DNA of 64,000 nt from GWE2-51-13 sp942492825 (GTDB lineage: Bacteria > Bacillota_I > Bacilli_A > Erysipelotrichales > Erysipelotrichaceae): positions 1,612,001 to 1,676,000 of the forward strand of contig OW818635.1 in NCBI GenBank assembly GCA_942492825.1, read 5' to 3'. The translations under genes were made by a program, and so were the position numbers. The notes beneath the pieces were generated by a model. That model was not told the origin of the DNA. It was given only the letters and a program-made list of their open reading frames with translations, and did not search any database. Positions 51,930-60,187 of this stretch are shown here, piece by piece. The stretch's first letter is position 1, and every line of letters starts with the position of its first letter.

Positions 51930-52017
51930 GAGGTTAAACCCTCCGGACCGACTAACCCCCCCACCCAGCCGGTCCGAACAGGGAAATAAAGAAGCCGATC
52001 GATTCGGCTTCTTTTTT
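51930..52017 (+). ncRNA. C-rich small RNA candidate downstream of prfB
   Basis: An approximately 88-nucleotide transcript is predicted from a TATAAT box to a strong terminator with no open frame. CCCT (51939-51942) pairs with AGGG (51980-51983), and CGGACCG (51944-51950) pairs perfectly with CGGTCCG (51970-51976). The 19-base loop is C-rich, with seven C in a row at 51956-51962. The CCCTCC at 51939-51944 is complementary to Shine-Dalgarno sequences, and GAGG at the 5' end could mask it. This design resembles C-rich trans-acting regulators of Gram-positive bacteria. It is not an SRP RNA: the conserved GGAAG core is absent. Confidence 0.6.
51991..52017. terminator. Bidirectional terminator after the small RNA
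   Basis: GAAGCCGA, five bases, TCGGCTTC and six T on the plus strand; on the minus strand it is followed by TTTATTT and serves the DUF1294 gene. Confidence 0.88.
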
Positions 52018-52277
52018 CATTGGTTTAGATAAATCAGAATCAGTACATTGATAACCAGCGTCCCAAATAGGATCCATCGAAACGGATTCTTGCGTGTCTT
52101 GTGATGGAATTGAAACATCCCGATCCAAATACCAACGGATCCACCCAATAATCCCATCATATAGAATACCCGTTCAGGAATCCGCCATTGGTGGCGGATC
52201 GCTTTTTGCTTGTCCACAAAGACCAAAACGTATCCGATAAGCGACATAATTTCGTATAGAATTAATACCGGGTTCAT
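52017..52277 (-). CDS. DUF1294 membrane protein
   Basis: An 86-residue protein with three hydrophobic segments. The order SLIGYVLVFVDKQKA, then WRIPERVFYMMGLLGGSVGIW, then FHHKTRKNPFRW is the DUF1294 signature. The function is unknown. The ATG at 52277 overlaps the peptidase stop as ATGA, indicating coupling to that gene. A longer start would lie inside the peptidase gene and has no ribosome site. Confidence 0.9.
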   Translation of the reverse strand: MNPVLILYEIMSLIGYVLVFVDKQKAIRHQWRIPERVFYMMGLLGGSVGIWIGMFQFHHKTRKNPFRWILFGTLVINVLILIYLNQ

Positions 52278-53323
52278 CCGATGATTTCCAATTCTTTCGG
52301 ATACGCATTCAAGACTTCGCACCCGTCAGCAGTCACAAGTACCAAATCCTCGATCCGTACCCCACCGATTCCGGGAAGATAGATTCCGGGTTCGATCGAG
52401 AAACACATTCCTTCAAACGCTATTATCTCGCTGACGCCGCTGACATCGAAGGGTTCATGTACTTCCTGACCGATACCATGTCCCAAGCGATGGATAAAGT
52501 ATTCACCATATCCGGCTTTTTCGATGATTCTCCGGCTCGCAGCGTCGATTTCCGAGAGTTTCACTCCAGGTTTAACCGCTCTGATTCCGGCTAGATTTGC
52601 TTCTCGAACCAGTTCATACACTTCTTGATTCCATGGTCTTAATGCACTGAAGCTGCGAGTCATATCACTACAGTAATTATCTTTCTTACATCCCATATCG
52701 ATGATAATGGGCATGCCTGCTTCCAACACTCGATCGGCTGCTTCCGCATGCGGATCCGCTGTCGCAGGACCAAACGCGACGATCGGATCGAAACTGACCC
52801 CATCCGCGATTTCGTTAAATCGTTGTCGGATAAAGGCGGCGATTTCAGTCTCACGTACCCCAATCTTTAGTTTCTGTTCAACTTCTCCCATCACTTGATC
52901 ATTCAAGCGACTGGCAATTCGCATTTTATCTTGTTCCTCGACCGACTTCTTGGCACGAATTCGATCGATCGCGAAGGACCCTTCACTAATTTTCAATTCA
53001 GGCTTATGTTTCATCATCCGTAAGAGAAAACCGCTCGCCAAGTTACGGTCCACAGATAGTTCATCCCCGTTGATCCGTTCAACCACCAGTTTTATCGGAT
53101 CTTCAATGTCATGGAAACGCACGATTTTAATTTCATCGTTCTCGTAGGGAAACAATTGATTTAAAAACAGCACCGCTTTCTCTTCCTGCAATAACAATCC
53201 GATGAAACGTTCGGAAACATGAAACATTTTATCGATCGCATAAGCGATCGCTTTGGGATCACTTACCAATAAGCTCTTGATTCCGAGTTCGTTCATCGAG
53301 GCATAGATTTGATTGAGTCGCAT
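52274..53323 (-). CDS. pepP: Xaa-Pro aminopeptidase / M24 peptidase
   Basis: A 349-residue metallopeptidase. The N-terminal creatinase-like domain (1-125) is followed by the pita-bread fold with metal ligands in PIIIDMGCKKDNYCSDMTR (two Asp), HRLGHGIGQEVHEPF (His), IEPGIY (Glu) and GGVRIEDLVLV (Glu). It removes N-terminal residues next to proline or hydrolyses X-Pro dipeptides; pepP and pepQ subtypes cannot be told apart safely. It is followed by the DUF1294 gene with a four-base overlap. Confidence 0.92.
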   Translation of the reverse strand: MRLNQIYASMNELGIKSLLVSDPKAIAYAIDKMFHVSERFIGLLLQEEKAVLFLNQLFPYENDEIKIVRFHDIEDPIKLVVERINGDELSVDRNLASGFLLRMMKHKPELKISEGSFAIDRIRAKKSVEEQDKMRIASRLNDQVMGEVEQKLKIGVRETEIAAFIRQRFNEIADGVSFDPIVAFGPATADPHAEAADRVLEAGMPIIIDMGCKKDNYCSDMTRSFSALRPWNQEVYELVREANLAGIRAVKPGVKLSEIDAASRRIIEKAGYGEYFIHRLGHGIGQEVHEPFDVSGVSEIIAFEGMCFSIEPGIYLPGIGGVRIEDLVLVTADGCEVLNAYPKELEIIG

Positions 53324-53566
53324 AAGATACCTCGTTTCATATGAACTAGTTTATCACAACTTTTTGAAGTTTCGCTCAGTGAACACAAACGTCCTAACCG
53401 AATTGGCAACAAATAGCAATATTTACTGCGATATATAGAAATATTTCACAATTAGGATTATGATGAAATAAAGAAGTACGATCGTGAACACGAAAACGAT
53501 CGAACCATCCCATATTGATCATAGAACAACGTACTTCACGACAGAACGTGGAAAGGAGGTTTTCTT

Positions 53567-54211
53567 GTGTTTGAACGCATTACCCAAGCAATCGACATTG
53601 TGACCGGCGAGACACATCAAGTCGATCCCTCTCGATTCAACGATCCCGTGGCGTTGAAGACTCAGTGGAACATGATTTCCAAAGGGGGAGCTGGGTTTGG
53701 TTCGCACACGTTGAAAAACGAAGGAACTGAAGTACTCGTCTTCAAGCTGACGTATGGAGTGTATATTCTTAGTGCAGTTCTACTTTCAATCTGGTTGATT
53801 GGAAGCATCGTCTTTTGGGTCAATGGTTTTCGTGAGGTTCCACCCTATCTAATTCTTATTCTTTTTGGGGTACTTGGAATCGTGAATATCGTCATGTCGG
53901 CGAAACCGATACGTTTTGATAAAAACAAAGGAATGTTTATAAAAGGCCGACTAACCAAAGGAGAACCAAAGGGAACGAACTCGATTCGCCTTGACCAAAT
54001 CCATGCGTTACAGGTTCTTGCCCGCTTAGTTCGAGATTATGATACAAATACACATATGGATCAATCCTATATGTCATATGAATTGATCTTAGTACTTCAC
54101 GATGCAACCCGCAAAAGCGTCCTGCGTCATGGAAATCGCGGGCTGATGTTGGACGATGCGGAAACGATCGCAAACTTTTTAGGTGTATCGGTTTGGGATG
54201 CGACTTCGTAA
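53567..54211 (+). CDS. Membrane protein of unknown function
   Basis: A 214-residue protein with two membrane helices (about 65-88, LTYGVYILSAVLLSIWLIG, and 95-112, PYLILILFGVLGIVNIV) and a C-terminal soluble domain (about 115-214) with PH-like strand spacing. The GTG start follows AAAGGAGG. Ahead of it lie 243 gene-free bases with a CGATCG-rich repeat. I do not recognise the family. It probably shares a transcript with the esterase gene 33 bases downstream. Confidence 0.7.
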   Translation: MFERITQAIDIVTGETHQVDPSRFNDPVALKTQWNMISKGGAGFGSHTLKNEGTEVLVFKLTYGVYILSAVLLSIWLIGSIVFWVNGFREVPPYLILILFGVLGIVNIVMSAKPIRFDKNKGMFIKGRLTKGEPKGTNSIRLDQIHALQVLARLVRDYDTNTHMDQSYMSYELILVLHDATRKSVLRHGNRGLMLDDAETIANFLGVSVWDATS

Positions 54212-54244
54212 AGGTTGAAGGAAAATCAACAGAGGAGGATTAAA

Positions 54245-55129
54245 ATGAGTTTTCGAGCATGGCTCGTCGTTCGAATTTTACGTGCGACAATCAAAAAGAG
54301 TCTGGATATTGACGAACAAAGTAAAGAATTTGAGAAGACGGTTTCCCGATATAAAGTGCCTGAAGATGTAACGATCAAAAACGAAGTTTGGGACAATGTG
54401 CCGGTCGAGTGGATTTTTCCGATCGGGGAAACACCAAAGAAAGTAATCCTTTACTTACATGGCGGCAGTTACACGATTGGTTCACCGAAGATATATCGCT
54501 TCTTTCTTGGCGCTCTCGCCAAAGCCACAAACATTCCGACGTTGGCTGTCGACTATCGCTTAGCCCCGATGCATCCGTTCCCGGCCGCGATGAATGACAC
54601 GATTGCGGTGTATAAACACTTATTGGAAACGGGATATCGCGGGGAAGACATCGTTTTCCTCGGGGATTCGGCTGGCGGGAATCTCGTATTGACGACCGGA
54701 ATGTATCTACGTGACCATCAAATGGAAATGCCGAAGGCGTTGTGCATGATTTCGCCGTGGTTGGACTTGGTGATGGAATCGGAGTCGATCAAGAATAACG
54801 CATCGAAAGATCCGGTCTGCGATTATGGATTCGACTACCAAAGCGCACGCCAATATGCGGGGAATGTCAGTTTGACCGATCCCTTGATTTCACCGATCTA
54901 CGGGAGTTTAAAGAATCTGCCCGCCCTGTTTATGCATGCGGGCACCTTGGAGATGGGGTTTGAAGATTACTACACGTTGATCCAAAAAGCGAAACAAGAA
55001 GGTGCGGACTTAACGTCCAAAGTTTGGAAAGGCTTGTTTCACGATATGACGATTTTCTACACCGAAACCCCCGAGGGGAAACAATCCTTCGAGGATTTGA
55101 CCACGTATATTCTGTCGAAATTAAGATGA
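54245..55129 (+). CDS. Alpha/beta hydrolase, HSL-type esterase
   Basis: A 294-residue esterase of the hormone-sensitive-lipase family. The oxyanion motif is YLHGGSYTIGS, the nucleophile sits in LGDSAGGNL, and the catalytic histidine is in WKGLFHDMTIF, with an acidic residue expected around HAGTLEMGFED. It acts on short-chain esters. GAGGAGG before 54245 fixes the start; upstream in-frame ATG codons lack such a site. It lies just after the unknown membrane protein gene. Confidence 0.9.
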   Translation: MSFRAWLVVRILRATIKKSLDIDEQSKEFEKTVSRYKVPEDVTIKNEVWDNVPVEWIFPIGETPKKVILYLHGGSYTIGSPKIYRFFLGALAKATNIPTLAVDYRLAPMHPFPAAMNDTIAVYKHLLETGYRGEDIVFLGDSAGGNLVLTTGMYLRDHQMEMPKALCMISPWLDLVMESESIKNNASKDPVCDYGFDYQSARQYAGNVSLTDPLISPIYGSLKNLPALFMHAGTLEMGFEDYYTLIQKAKQEGADLTSKVWKGLFHDMTIFYTETPEGKQSFEDLTTYILSKLR

Positions 55130-55187
55130 GTGAAATTGCGTAATTCATCGATTTACGGTAAACTAATCGTGATAACAGGAGAAACCA

Positions 55188-55712
55188 ATGAAAAACCCAA
55201 TAGTCACGATTACGATGTTATATGGCGATGAAATCAAAATCGAATTGTATCCGGAAATTGCGCCCAACACGGTCAACAATTTCGTCAGTTTAGTGAAGCA
55301 AGGATTCTATGATGGGACGATCTTCCACCGTATTATCCCGGGATTCATGATTCAGGGCGGAGATCCGACCGGAACCGGGACCGGAGGTCCGGGATACTCA
55401 ATTCCCGGTGAATTCAAGTACAATAAGTTCGAGAACGATCTGAAGCACACGCAAGGTGTCATCTCGATGGCACGTGCTATGCATCCCGATAGTGCCGGTA
55501 GTCAGTTCTTCTTGATGGTTGCGAACGCTCCTCACTTGGATGGACAGTACGCGGCTTTCGGTAAGATCATCGAAGGATTGGATGTGGCGCTTGCGATCGT
55601 CCAGAAACCACGTGGCCGTAATGATCGTCCCGAGAAGGATCAGGTCATGCGTACGGTAACGGTCGAGACTTTCGGGGAAATATTCCCGGAACCGACGAAG
55701 TTAGCGAAGTAA
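55188..55712 (+). CDS. ppiB: Cyclophilin-type peptidyl-prolyl isomerase
   Basis: A 174-residue cytosolic cyclophilin. Conserved parts are VNNFVSLVKQGFYDGTIFHRIIPGF-type start (active-site FHR), IQGGDPTGTGTGGPGY, and SAGSQFFLM followed by LDGQYAAFGKI. No signal peptide is present. It catalyses proline isomerisation during folding. TAAACT upstream and AGGAG give it an own expression signal, and a terminator follows. Confidence 0.95.
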   Translation: MKNPIVTITMLYGDEIKIELYPEIAPNTVNNFVSLVKQGFYDGTIFHRIIPGFMIQGGDPTGTGTGGPGYSIPGEFKYNKFENDLKHTQGVISMARAMHPDSAGSQFFLMVANAPHLDGQYAAFGKIIEGLDVALAIVQKPRGRNDRPEKDQVMRTVTVETFGEIFPEPTKLAK

Positions 55713-55723
55713 ACCAGCAACAA

Positions 55724-55758
55724 AAAAGCGAGATCTTCGATTTGAAGTTCTCGCTTTT
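55724..55758. terminator. Bidirectional terminator between cyclophilin and lipoprotein genes
   Basis: AAAAGCGAGA pairs with TCTCGCTTTT, with an inner CTTC/GAAG stem. A and T runs flank it on both sides. Confidence 0.85.
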
Positions 55759-55765
55759 ATTTCCT

Positions 55766-56602
55766 TTAGGGGATGTTTACGACGACGATATCTCCGTCTT
55801 TGCATTTCCCATTCTCATCGAACTCGATATATCTTGGTGATCCTTCGTAATTGACAGTCGCGTTGGTATCGAAGTCACGAATCACGATGAAGCCACTCCA
55901 ACTCTTCATATTGTCTTCCTTGAAGAACGGTGTTTCAAATTCGCGGGCGATTCTTCCGATACGGATTGCGGAGATCCCGGTACCCGCATTATCAGGACGA
56001 TGGATCGAGACTTCATAAGATTTGGTTGTTCCCACGGGAACGTTGAGTTTGATCACAAACGTCGCATCCGGAAATGCCAGTGATAGAACACCTTCGGGAT
56101 AGGCATCCGTGATCGATATCGTTTTGGATTCAACTTTGCTACCATAGGCATATTCCGCTTTTGTCACTTCGTCCTTATTTTCCACCAGATCGATGTACGT
56201 TTCCGCATTGAGAGGATTGCGAAGATAGATGTCTTCTTTTGTGGTGACAAAGACCTGGAGTTTCTCATGTCCGGCGGTAATCGCTTCGTTGATGTAGTAG
56301 TCCAAATCCCAATTGAAGTTGAAATCGAGCGTCGCTATGAGATTTGCGTCGGTTTCGATGGGACCGTAGTAACCGTTCTGTTCCGCTTTCCCCGGCACTT
56401 CCGTCTTGGTTTCGGGAACCATCAGAAATACGAGATATCCGTCGTCTTTTGATTCAGGATTGGTCAAGGTTAAATTGAATGTCAGTTTCGCGAAGATCCC
56501 GGTTTCGATCGGATCATCATCGGGGTCCTGATTGTCGGCTTTCGAACACCCACTCATGACGAGAAGCAAGATTAAAAGGATGCGACAGTATTTTGAAAAC
56601 AT
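55766..56602 (-). CDS. Lipoprotein of unknown function
   Basis: A 278-residue exported protein with a lipoprotein signal: KYCRILLILLLVMSGC, lipid-modified cysteine at about 19. After an acidic linker (DNQDPDDDPIETG) comes a beta-rich domain with no recognised family. It is anchored on the outer face of the membrane. GGAGG precedes the ATG. It is a single gene with a shared terminator. Confidence 0.78.
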   Translation of the reverse strand: MFSKYCRILLILLLVMSGCSKADNQDPDDDPIETGIFAKLTFNLTLTNPESKDDGYLVFLMVPETKTEVPGKAEQNGYYGPIETDANLIATLDFNFNWDLDYYINEAITAGHEKLQVFVTTKEDIYLRNPLNAETYIDLVENKDEVTKAEYAYGSKVESKTISITDAYPEGVLSLAFPDATFVIKLNVPVGTTKSYEVSIHRPDNAGTGISAIRIGRIAREFETPFFKEDNMKSWSGFIVIRDFDTNATVNYEGSPRYIEFDENGKCKDGDIVVVNIP

Positions 56603-56675
56603 GGTGAACTTCCTCCTTAACTCGATTGTATCCTATGCGATACAGCGAAGATAGGAGAATTGAATCTTAAGGTAA

Positions 56676-57851
56676 TTAAAGTGTCTCGCGAACACGAATA
56701 AACGCTTCTACGGCTTGGTCCAGTTGATCGAAGGTGTGTTCGGCGCTGACCATGACCCGTAAGCGGGCTTTTCCTTTGGGGACGGTCGGAAAGACGATCG
56801 GAGAAACGAAGACACCGTTCTCCAATAATAACTTCGAGAATAAGACCGTTTTGGCTTCGTCATAAATGAAAACCGGGGTAATCGGTGTTTCGCTCTGTCC
56901 GATCTCAAATCCCGCTTCCTTCATCTTTTGTTTGAAGTAGTTACCATTCGCCCATACCGCTTTGGTATACTGGTCGGATTCCTCCAACATCTTGACGGCT
57001 TCGATCAATGCCCCGGTGACGGCTGGGGGAAGGTTGGTTGAAAACAGTAAAGGTCGTGCACGATGGCTTAACCATTCTTTCATGACTTTGCGACCTGCCA
57101 CATAACCTCCGATGGCTCCGAAGGCTTTCGAGAGGGTGCCGATCGTGAAGTCGATTCGTCCGTGGAGGTGGAAATGATCGACCGTTCCGCGACCGTTCTC
57201 GCCCAAGACGCCGGATCCGTGCGCATCATCCACATACGTTAGACAATTGAACTCTTCCGCCAAGTCGACGATTTCGGGCAGTTTGGCCAAATCACCATCC
57301 ATCGAGAAGACACCGTCGGTGATGATTAAGACATTATTATATGAACCTCTTTTTTCGACTAAGATCTTACGAAGATCTTGCATATCGCTATGTTGGTACA
57401 CAGCGCGATCGGCTTTGGAGAGTCGAGTCCCATCGATGATGGATGCATGGTTAAGTGAATCCGATACAATCAAATCGCCTTCCGCGGTGATCGCTTGGAT
57501 GACGCCCGCATTACAGTTGAATCCGGATTGGAAAAGCATGACCGCTTCTTCGCGTTTAAACCGTGCCAAATCAGCTTCCAAGGTTTCATGAAGGCGATTA
57601 TTTCCACTAATGGTCTTGACGGCTCCGGCTCCGATTCCATACTTCTCGACCGCGGCGATCGCAGCTTGTTTGAGTCGCGGATGGTTCGCAAAGCCCAAAT
57701 AATTATTGGAAGTAAGGTTCAATACTTCTTTCCCATCGATTGTGATTATCGCTTCGTTGGCGCTTTCCACGACCGGGATTTTCCGGTAGACGCCTTGTTT
57801 CTTCAGTTCATCCAATTTCTCTTGGAGAAAGACCAAATCATGGATACTCAT
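56676..57851 (-). CDS. kbl: 2-amino-3-ketobutyrate CoA ligase (glycine C-acetyltransferase)
   Basis: A 391-residue PLP enzyme of the alpha-oxoamine synthase family. Features are LTSNNYLGFANHP, FQSGFNCNAG, YVDDAHGSGVLG, and GTLSKAFGAIGG with the PLP lysine. It cleaves 2-amino-3-ketobutyrate with CoA into glycine and acetyl-CoA, the second step of threonine breakdown. The start at 57851 overlaps the tdh stop by four bases and has GGAG in front. A longer frame upstream lies within tdh and is rejected. Confidence 0.95.
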   Translation of the reverse strand: MSIHDLVFLQEKLDELKKQGVYRKIPVVESANEAIITIDGKEVLNLTSNNYLGFANHPRLKQAAIAAVEKYGIGAGAVKTISGNNRLHETLEADLARFKREEAVMLFQSGFNCNAGVIQAITAEGDLIVSDSLNHASIIDGTRLSKADRAVYQHSDMQDLRKILVEKRGSYNNVLIITDGVFSMDGDLAKLPEIVDLAEEFNCLTYVDDAHGSGVLGENGRGTVDHFHLHGRIDFTIGTLSKAFGAIGGYVAGRKVMKEWLSHRARPLLFSTNLPPAVTGALIEAVKMLEESDQYTKAVWANGNYFKQKMKEAGFEIGQSETPITPVFIYDEAKTVLFSKLLLENGVFVSPIVFPTVPKGKARLRVMVSAEHTFDQLDQAVEAFIRVRETL

Positions 57852-58906
57852 AGTTTCTCCTTTTCCCCGATCCGCAAGACCACTTTTCCGCAATTGCCTT
57901 GACGCATCAGTTCGAATCCTTCCTCGTAGTTCTCGAAAGGGAAGATATGAGTCACGATATCGGAAAGATGTAATTTCCCGCTGTCGATGAGTTCTTTGCC
58001 TTGCTGCCAGGTATGCATCATCCGACGACCGGTAATGCCATGGAGGGTGATTCCTTTGAAGACGATATCGTTGGCGACGTCGATCGCAAACGGGGCGTCG
58101 GGCAACCCCAAGATGGACATACGTCCGCCTTTTTTCAGATATTTCAACGCTTGGTTAAACGCGATCGGACTGCCGCTCATTTCACACACGACATCGACGC
58201 CCATTCCATTGGTTTCCTTCAGAATCTGCGATACAACATCGACTTTTTTAGGGTTGTATGAGAAATCCGCCCCGAGTTTTTCCGCAAGTTTCAACCGATA
58301 ATCATTCAAGTCGATCGCAAACACTTGACTCGCGCCAACCGCTTTGGCCACATCGACCGCCATGATCCCGATCGGACCGCAACCGACCACCGCGAGGGTT
58401 TTTCCCTTTGTTTCCCCGGACAATACCGTATGGATCGCATTGCCTAAAGGTTCTTGGATGCATAAGTAAGCCGGATCGACTTCCGGATCATTTATCCACG
58501 CGTTCTTCGCCGGTATGCACACATATTCCGCAAACGCTCCGTCACGGTCGACCCCGATGATTTGGGTGTTCTGACAAATATGCGCATTTCCGCTGAGGCA
58601 GAACTCGCAGGTCCCGCAAACGATATGCGTTTCGGCACTCACGATGTCCCCGATCTTGATATCGGTAACATTGATCCCCTTCCGAATGACTTGTCCGGCC
58701 AGTTCATGTCCCATGATTTGAGGTAGGTGGATACGTGATTTTGCCCAGTCGTTGTATTCATAGATATGCACGTCGGTCCCGCATATCGATGCGGCTAACG
58801 TTTTGACAAGAATGTCATTCTCCCCGATCGTCGGGATTTCATGTTCGATCCATGTCGCTCCGACTTCCGGTTTCAGTTTACTGAGGGTCTTCATGAGTGT
58901 TGGCAT
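57848..58906 (-). CDS. tdh: L-threonine 3-dehydrogenase
   Basis: A 352-residue zinc alcohol-dehydrogenase-type enzyme oxidising threonine to 2-amino-3-ketobutyrate with NAD. It shows the catalytic zinc cysteine in AASICGTDVHIYEY, GHELAGQV, the structural zinc cluster CGTCEFCLSGNAHIC, and VVGCGPIGIMAVDVAKA for NAD. The HIYEYNDWA segment is specific to Tdh. AAGGAGC fixes the ATG at 58906 over an upstream ATG. Together with kbl it forms the classic two-gene threonine degradation operon. Confidence 0.96.
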   Translation of the reverse strand: MPTLMKTLSKLKPEVGATWIEHEIPTIGENDILVKTLAASICGTDVHIYEYNDWAKSRIHLPQIMGHELAGQVIRKGINVTDIKIGDIVSAETHIVCGTCEFCLSGNAHICQNTQIIGVDRDGAFAEYVCIPAKNAWINDPEVDPAYLCIQEPLGNAIHTVLSGETKGKTLAVVGCGPIGIMAVDVAKAVGASQVFAIDLNDYRLKLAEKLGADFSYNPKKVDVVSQILKETNGMGVDVVCEMSGSPIAFNQALKYLKKGGRMSILGLPDAPFAIDVANDIVFKGITLHGITGRRMMHTWQQGKELIDSGKLHLSDIVTHIFPFENYEEGFELMRQGNCGKVVLRIGEKEKL

Positions 58907-59097
58907 AGTAAGCTCCTTGACTGTCTTCATTGTACAACTTCGGTTAGCTTTTCTCCACAGAACTCAACGTTTTGAGAGCGAAGTTGATAGTCACTTGCGA
59001 ATTATCTTGGATGATTTTTCACTTAGAGTCCGTTTGTTTCAATCCTCGTTTTCATTCCATCTAAAAAGAGGTAAACTAAACCTAGAGGAGGGCGTGT

Positions 59098-59232
59098 ATG
59101 AAATTCCTTTGGTTTATCCTTAAAAGAAGCTATAAAGGACTGATCAAGTTATCGATCCTATTGCTTGCCTTCAATTCACTCTTCGCGATGATTAAGGTGA
59201 TCGCATCCTCAAATCAAGAAAACACAGAATGA
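59098..59232 (+). CDS. 44-residue small membrane protein
   Basis: A short frame with a strong ribosome site (GAGGAGGG at 59085-59092) and a TAAACT box about 20 bases further up. The peptide is basic at its N-terminus (FILKRSYKGLIK), has one hydrophobic helix (LSILLLAFNSLFAMIKVI) and an acidic-polar tail (SSNQENTE), typical of a small inner-membrane protein. The family is unknown. Confidence 0.55.
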   Translation: MKFLWFILKRSYKGLIKLSILLLAFNSLFAMIKVIASSNQENTE

Positions 59233-59327
59233 TTCTCACATAACTTTCACGTAACGCGGGAATTTAGGCGTTTTCGGTATGGAAGTTCGAATTCTTCGTG
59301 ATATAATAATCACAAAATCAAAGGAAA

Positions 59328-59383
59328 CGCCATTTAAAGAAAGCCGGCACGCATAGCGCGGCTTTTACATACTTACGATGGCG
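59328..59383 (+). promoter_or_regulatory. Structured leader of the 79-residue gene
   Basis: CGCCAT (59328-59333) can pair with ATGGCG (59378-59383) around an inner AAGCCG/CGGCTT hairpin (59341-59346 and 59359-59364). It lies between a TATAAT box (59302-59307) and the ribosome site. A riboswitch or protein-binding leader is possible; it matches no class I know. Confidence 0.4.
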
Positions 59384-59401
59384 GTGAGAGGGGGTCTTAC
59401 C

Positions 59402-59641
59402 ATGATTTTGTTGGATAACGGGCATTCGATTTTGATCAGTAAAAGTCATTTCGAAGAGATGTGCGAGCGTCAGAAGAAGAAACATGAGGAAGACGAAAAG
59501 CATGTGATCTTCGCGTTGGTGAAAGAGGGAAGAGCGGAAATGGTCCGCTTGGAATTCGCCAATCGTACAAGTTTGGTTTCGATGGTGGAGAATTATCTCC
59601 GTCGTGGATATCAGCCGTATTATACGAAGTTAGAAGGTTAG
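59402..59641 (+). CDS. 79-residue protein of unknown function
   Basis: A small soluble protein. The start at 59402 follows AGAGGGGG; an ATG at 59378 is inside a hairpin and is less likely. The middle is strongly charged (CERQKKKHEEDEKH), and the end VENYLRRGYQPYYTKLEG is aromatic. No family is recognised. It has its own promoter-like box, a structured leader and a compact terminator. Confidence 0.65.
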   Translation: MILLDNGHSILISKSHFEEMCERQKKKHEEDEKHVIFALVKEGRAEMVRLEFANRTSLVSMVENYLRRGYQPYYTKLEG

Positions 59642-59659
59642 GCGCGCAAGCGCCTTTTT
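59640..59659 (+). terminator. Terminator of the 79-residue gene
   Basis: GGCGC, GCAA, GCGCC and TTTTT, starting at the stop codon. Confidence 0.85.
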
Positions 59660-59726
59660 GTTTGAGCCAAAAAATACCTCATATAAAGAATTCTTGATAC
59701 AATGAAATCCACAGGAGGATTCAGTT

Positions 59727-60134
59727 ATGATCATTCCGTTTCTCAATCTGAATGGACAAACGGCACAAGCCGTACCGTATTATGCGGAAGTATTCGGACT
59801 CAAATCCAATCACATCCTAACCTTTAACCAAGCCGGTAATCCCGGATTTGAAGTTCCGGCTGATTTCGGCGACAAAGCGATGTTTACGTTTCTGGACATC
59901 GATTCGACACGCGTGATGATTTGCGACCATTTCCCCGGCGTACCGACAAATGTCGGCGCTTCGGTTAGTTTGAATCTGATTACGTCACGTGAAAATATCG
60001 ATCGTTGGTTTCCGTTACTTGCGAGTGAAGGAACCGTCGGAATGAAGCTGCAGGAAACCAAGTGGAGTAAGTATTATGGTTCACTGACGGATAAGTTTGG
60101 GATCGTATGGCAGTTTAGTGTGAATGAAGCCTAA
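59727..60134 (+). CDS. VOC/PhnB-like protein
   Basis: A 135-residue glyoxalase-fold protein of the PhnB/DUF1338-like group: IPFLNLNGQTAQAVPYYAEVFG at the start (with the A-x-x-YY-A-x-x-F helix) and WGxx-type ending YYGSLTDKFGIVWQFSV. Such proteins bind small hydrophobic or phosphonate-like molecules; many have no known enzyme activity. AGGAGG precedes the ATG. A terminator directly follows. Confidence 0.87.
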   Translation: MIIPFLNLNGQTAQAVPYYAEVFGLKSNHILTFNQAGNPGFEVPADFGDKAMFTFLDIDSTRVMICDHFPGVPTNVGASVSLNLITSRENIDRWFPLLASEGTVGMKLQETKWSKYYGSLTDKFGIVWQFSVNEA

Positions 60135-60138
60135 CGGA

Positions 60139-60157
60139 CGCGCAAGCGTCTTTTTCG
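60139..60157 (+). terminator. Terminator of the VOC gene
   Basis: GACGC, GCAA, GCGTC and TTTTT. Confidence 0.82.
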
Positions 60158-60164
60158 TACCCAT

Positions 60165-60187
60165 AAAAAAACCGGTTTCCCGGTTTA
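60165..60187 (-). terminator. Terminator of the isomerase-like gene
   Basis: AAACCGG and CCGGTTT form a stem overlapping the stop codon; the A run before it gives a U-tail on the minus strand. Confidence 0.8.

Noticed and set aside
51930..52017. Signal recognition particle RNA or 6S RNA
   Set aside because: GGTCCG is present, but the conserved SRP helix 8 core with its GGAA tetraloop is missing, and the transcript is far too short for 6S RNA.
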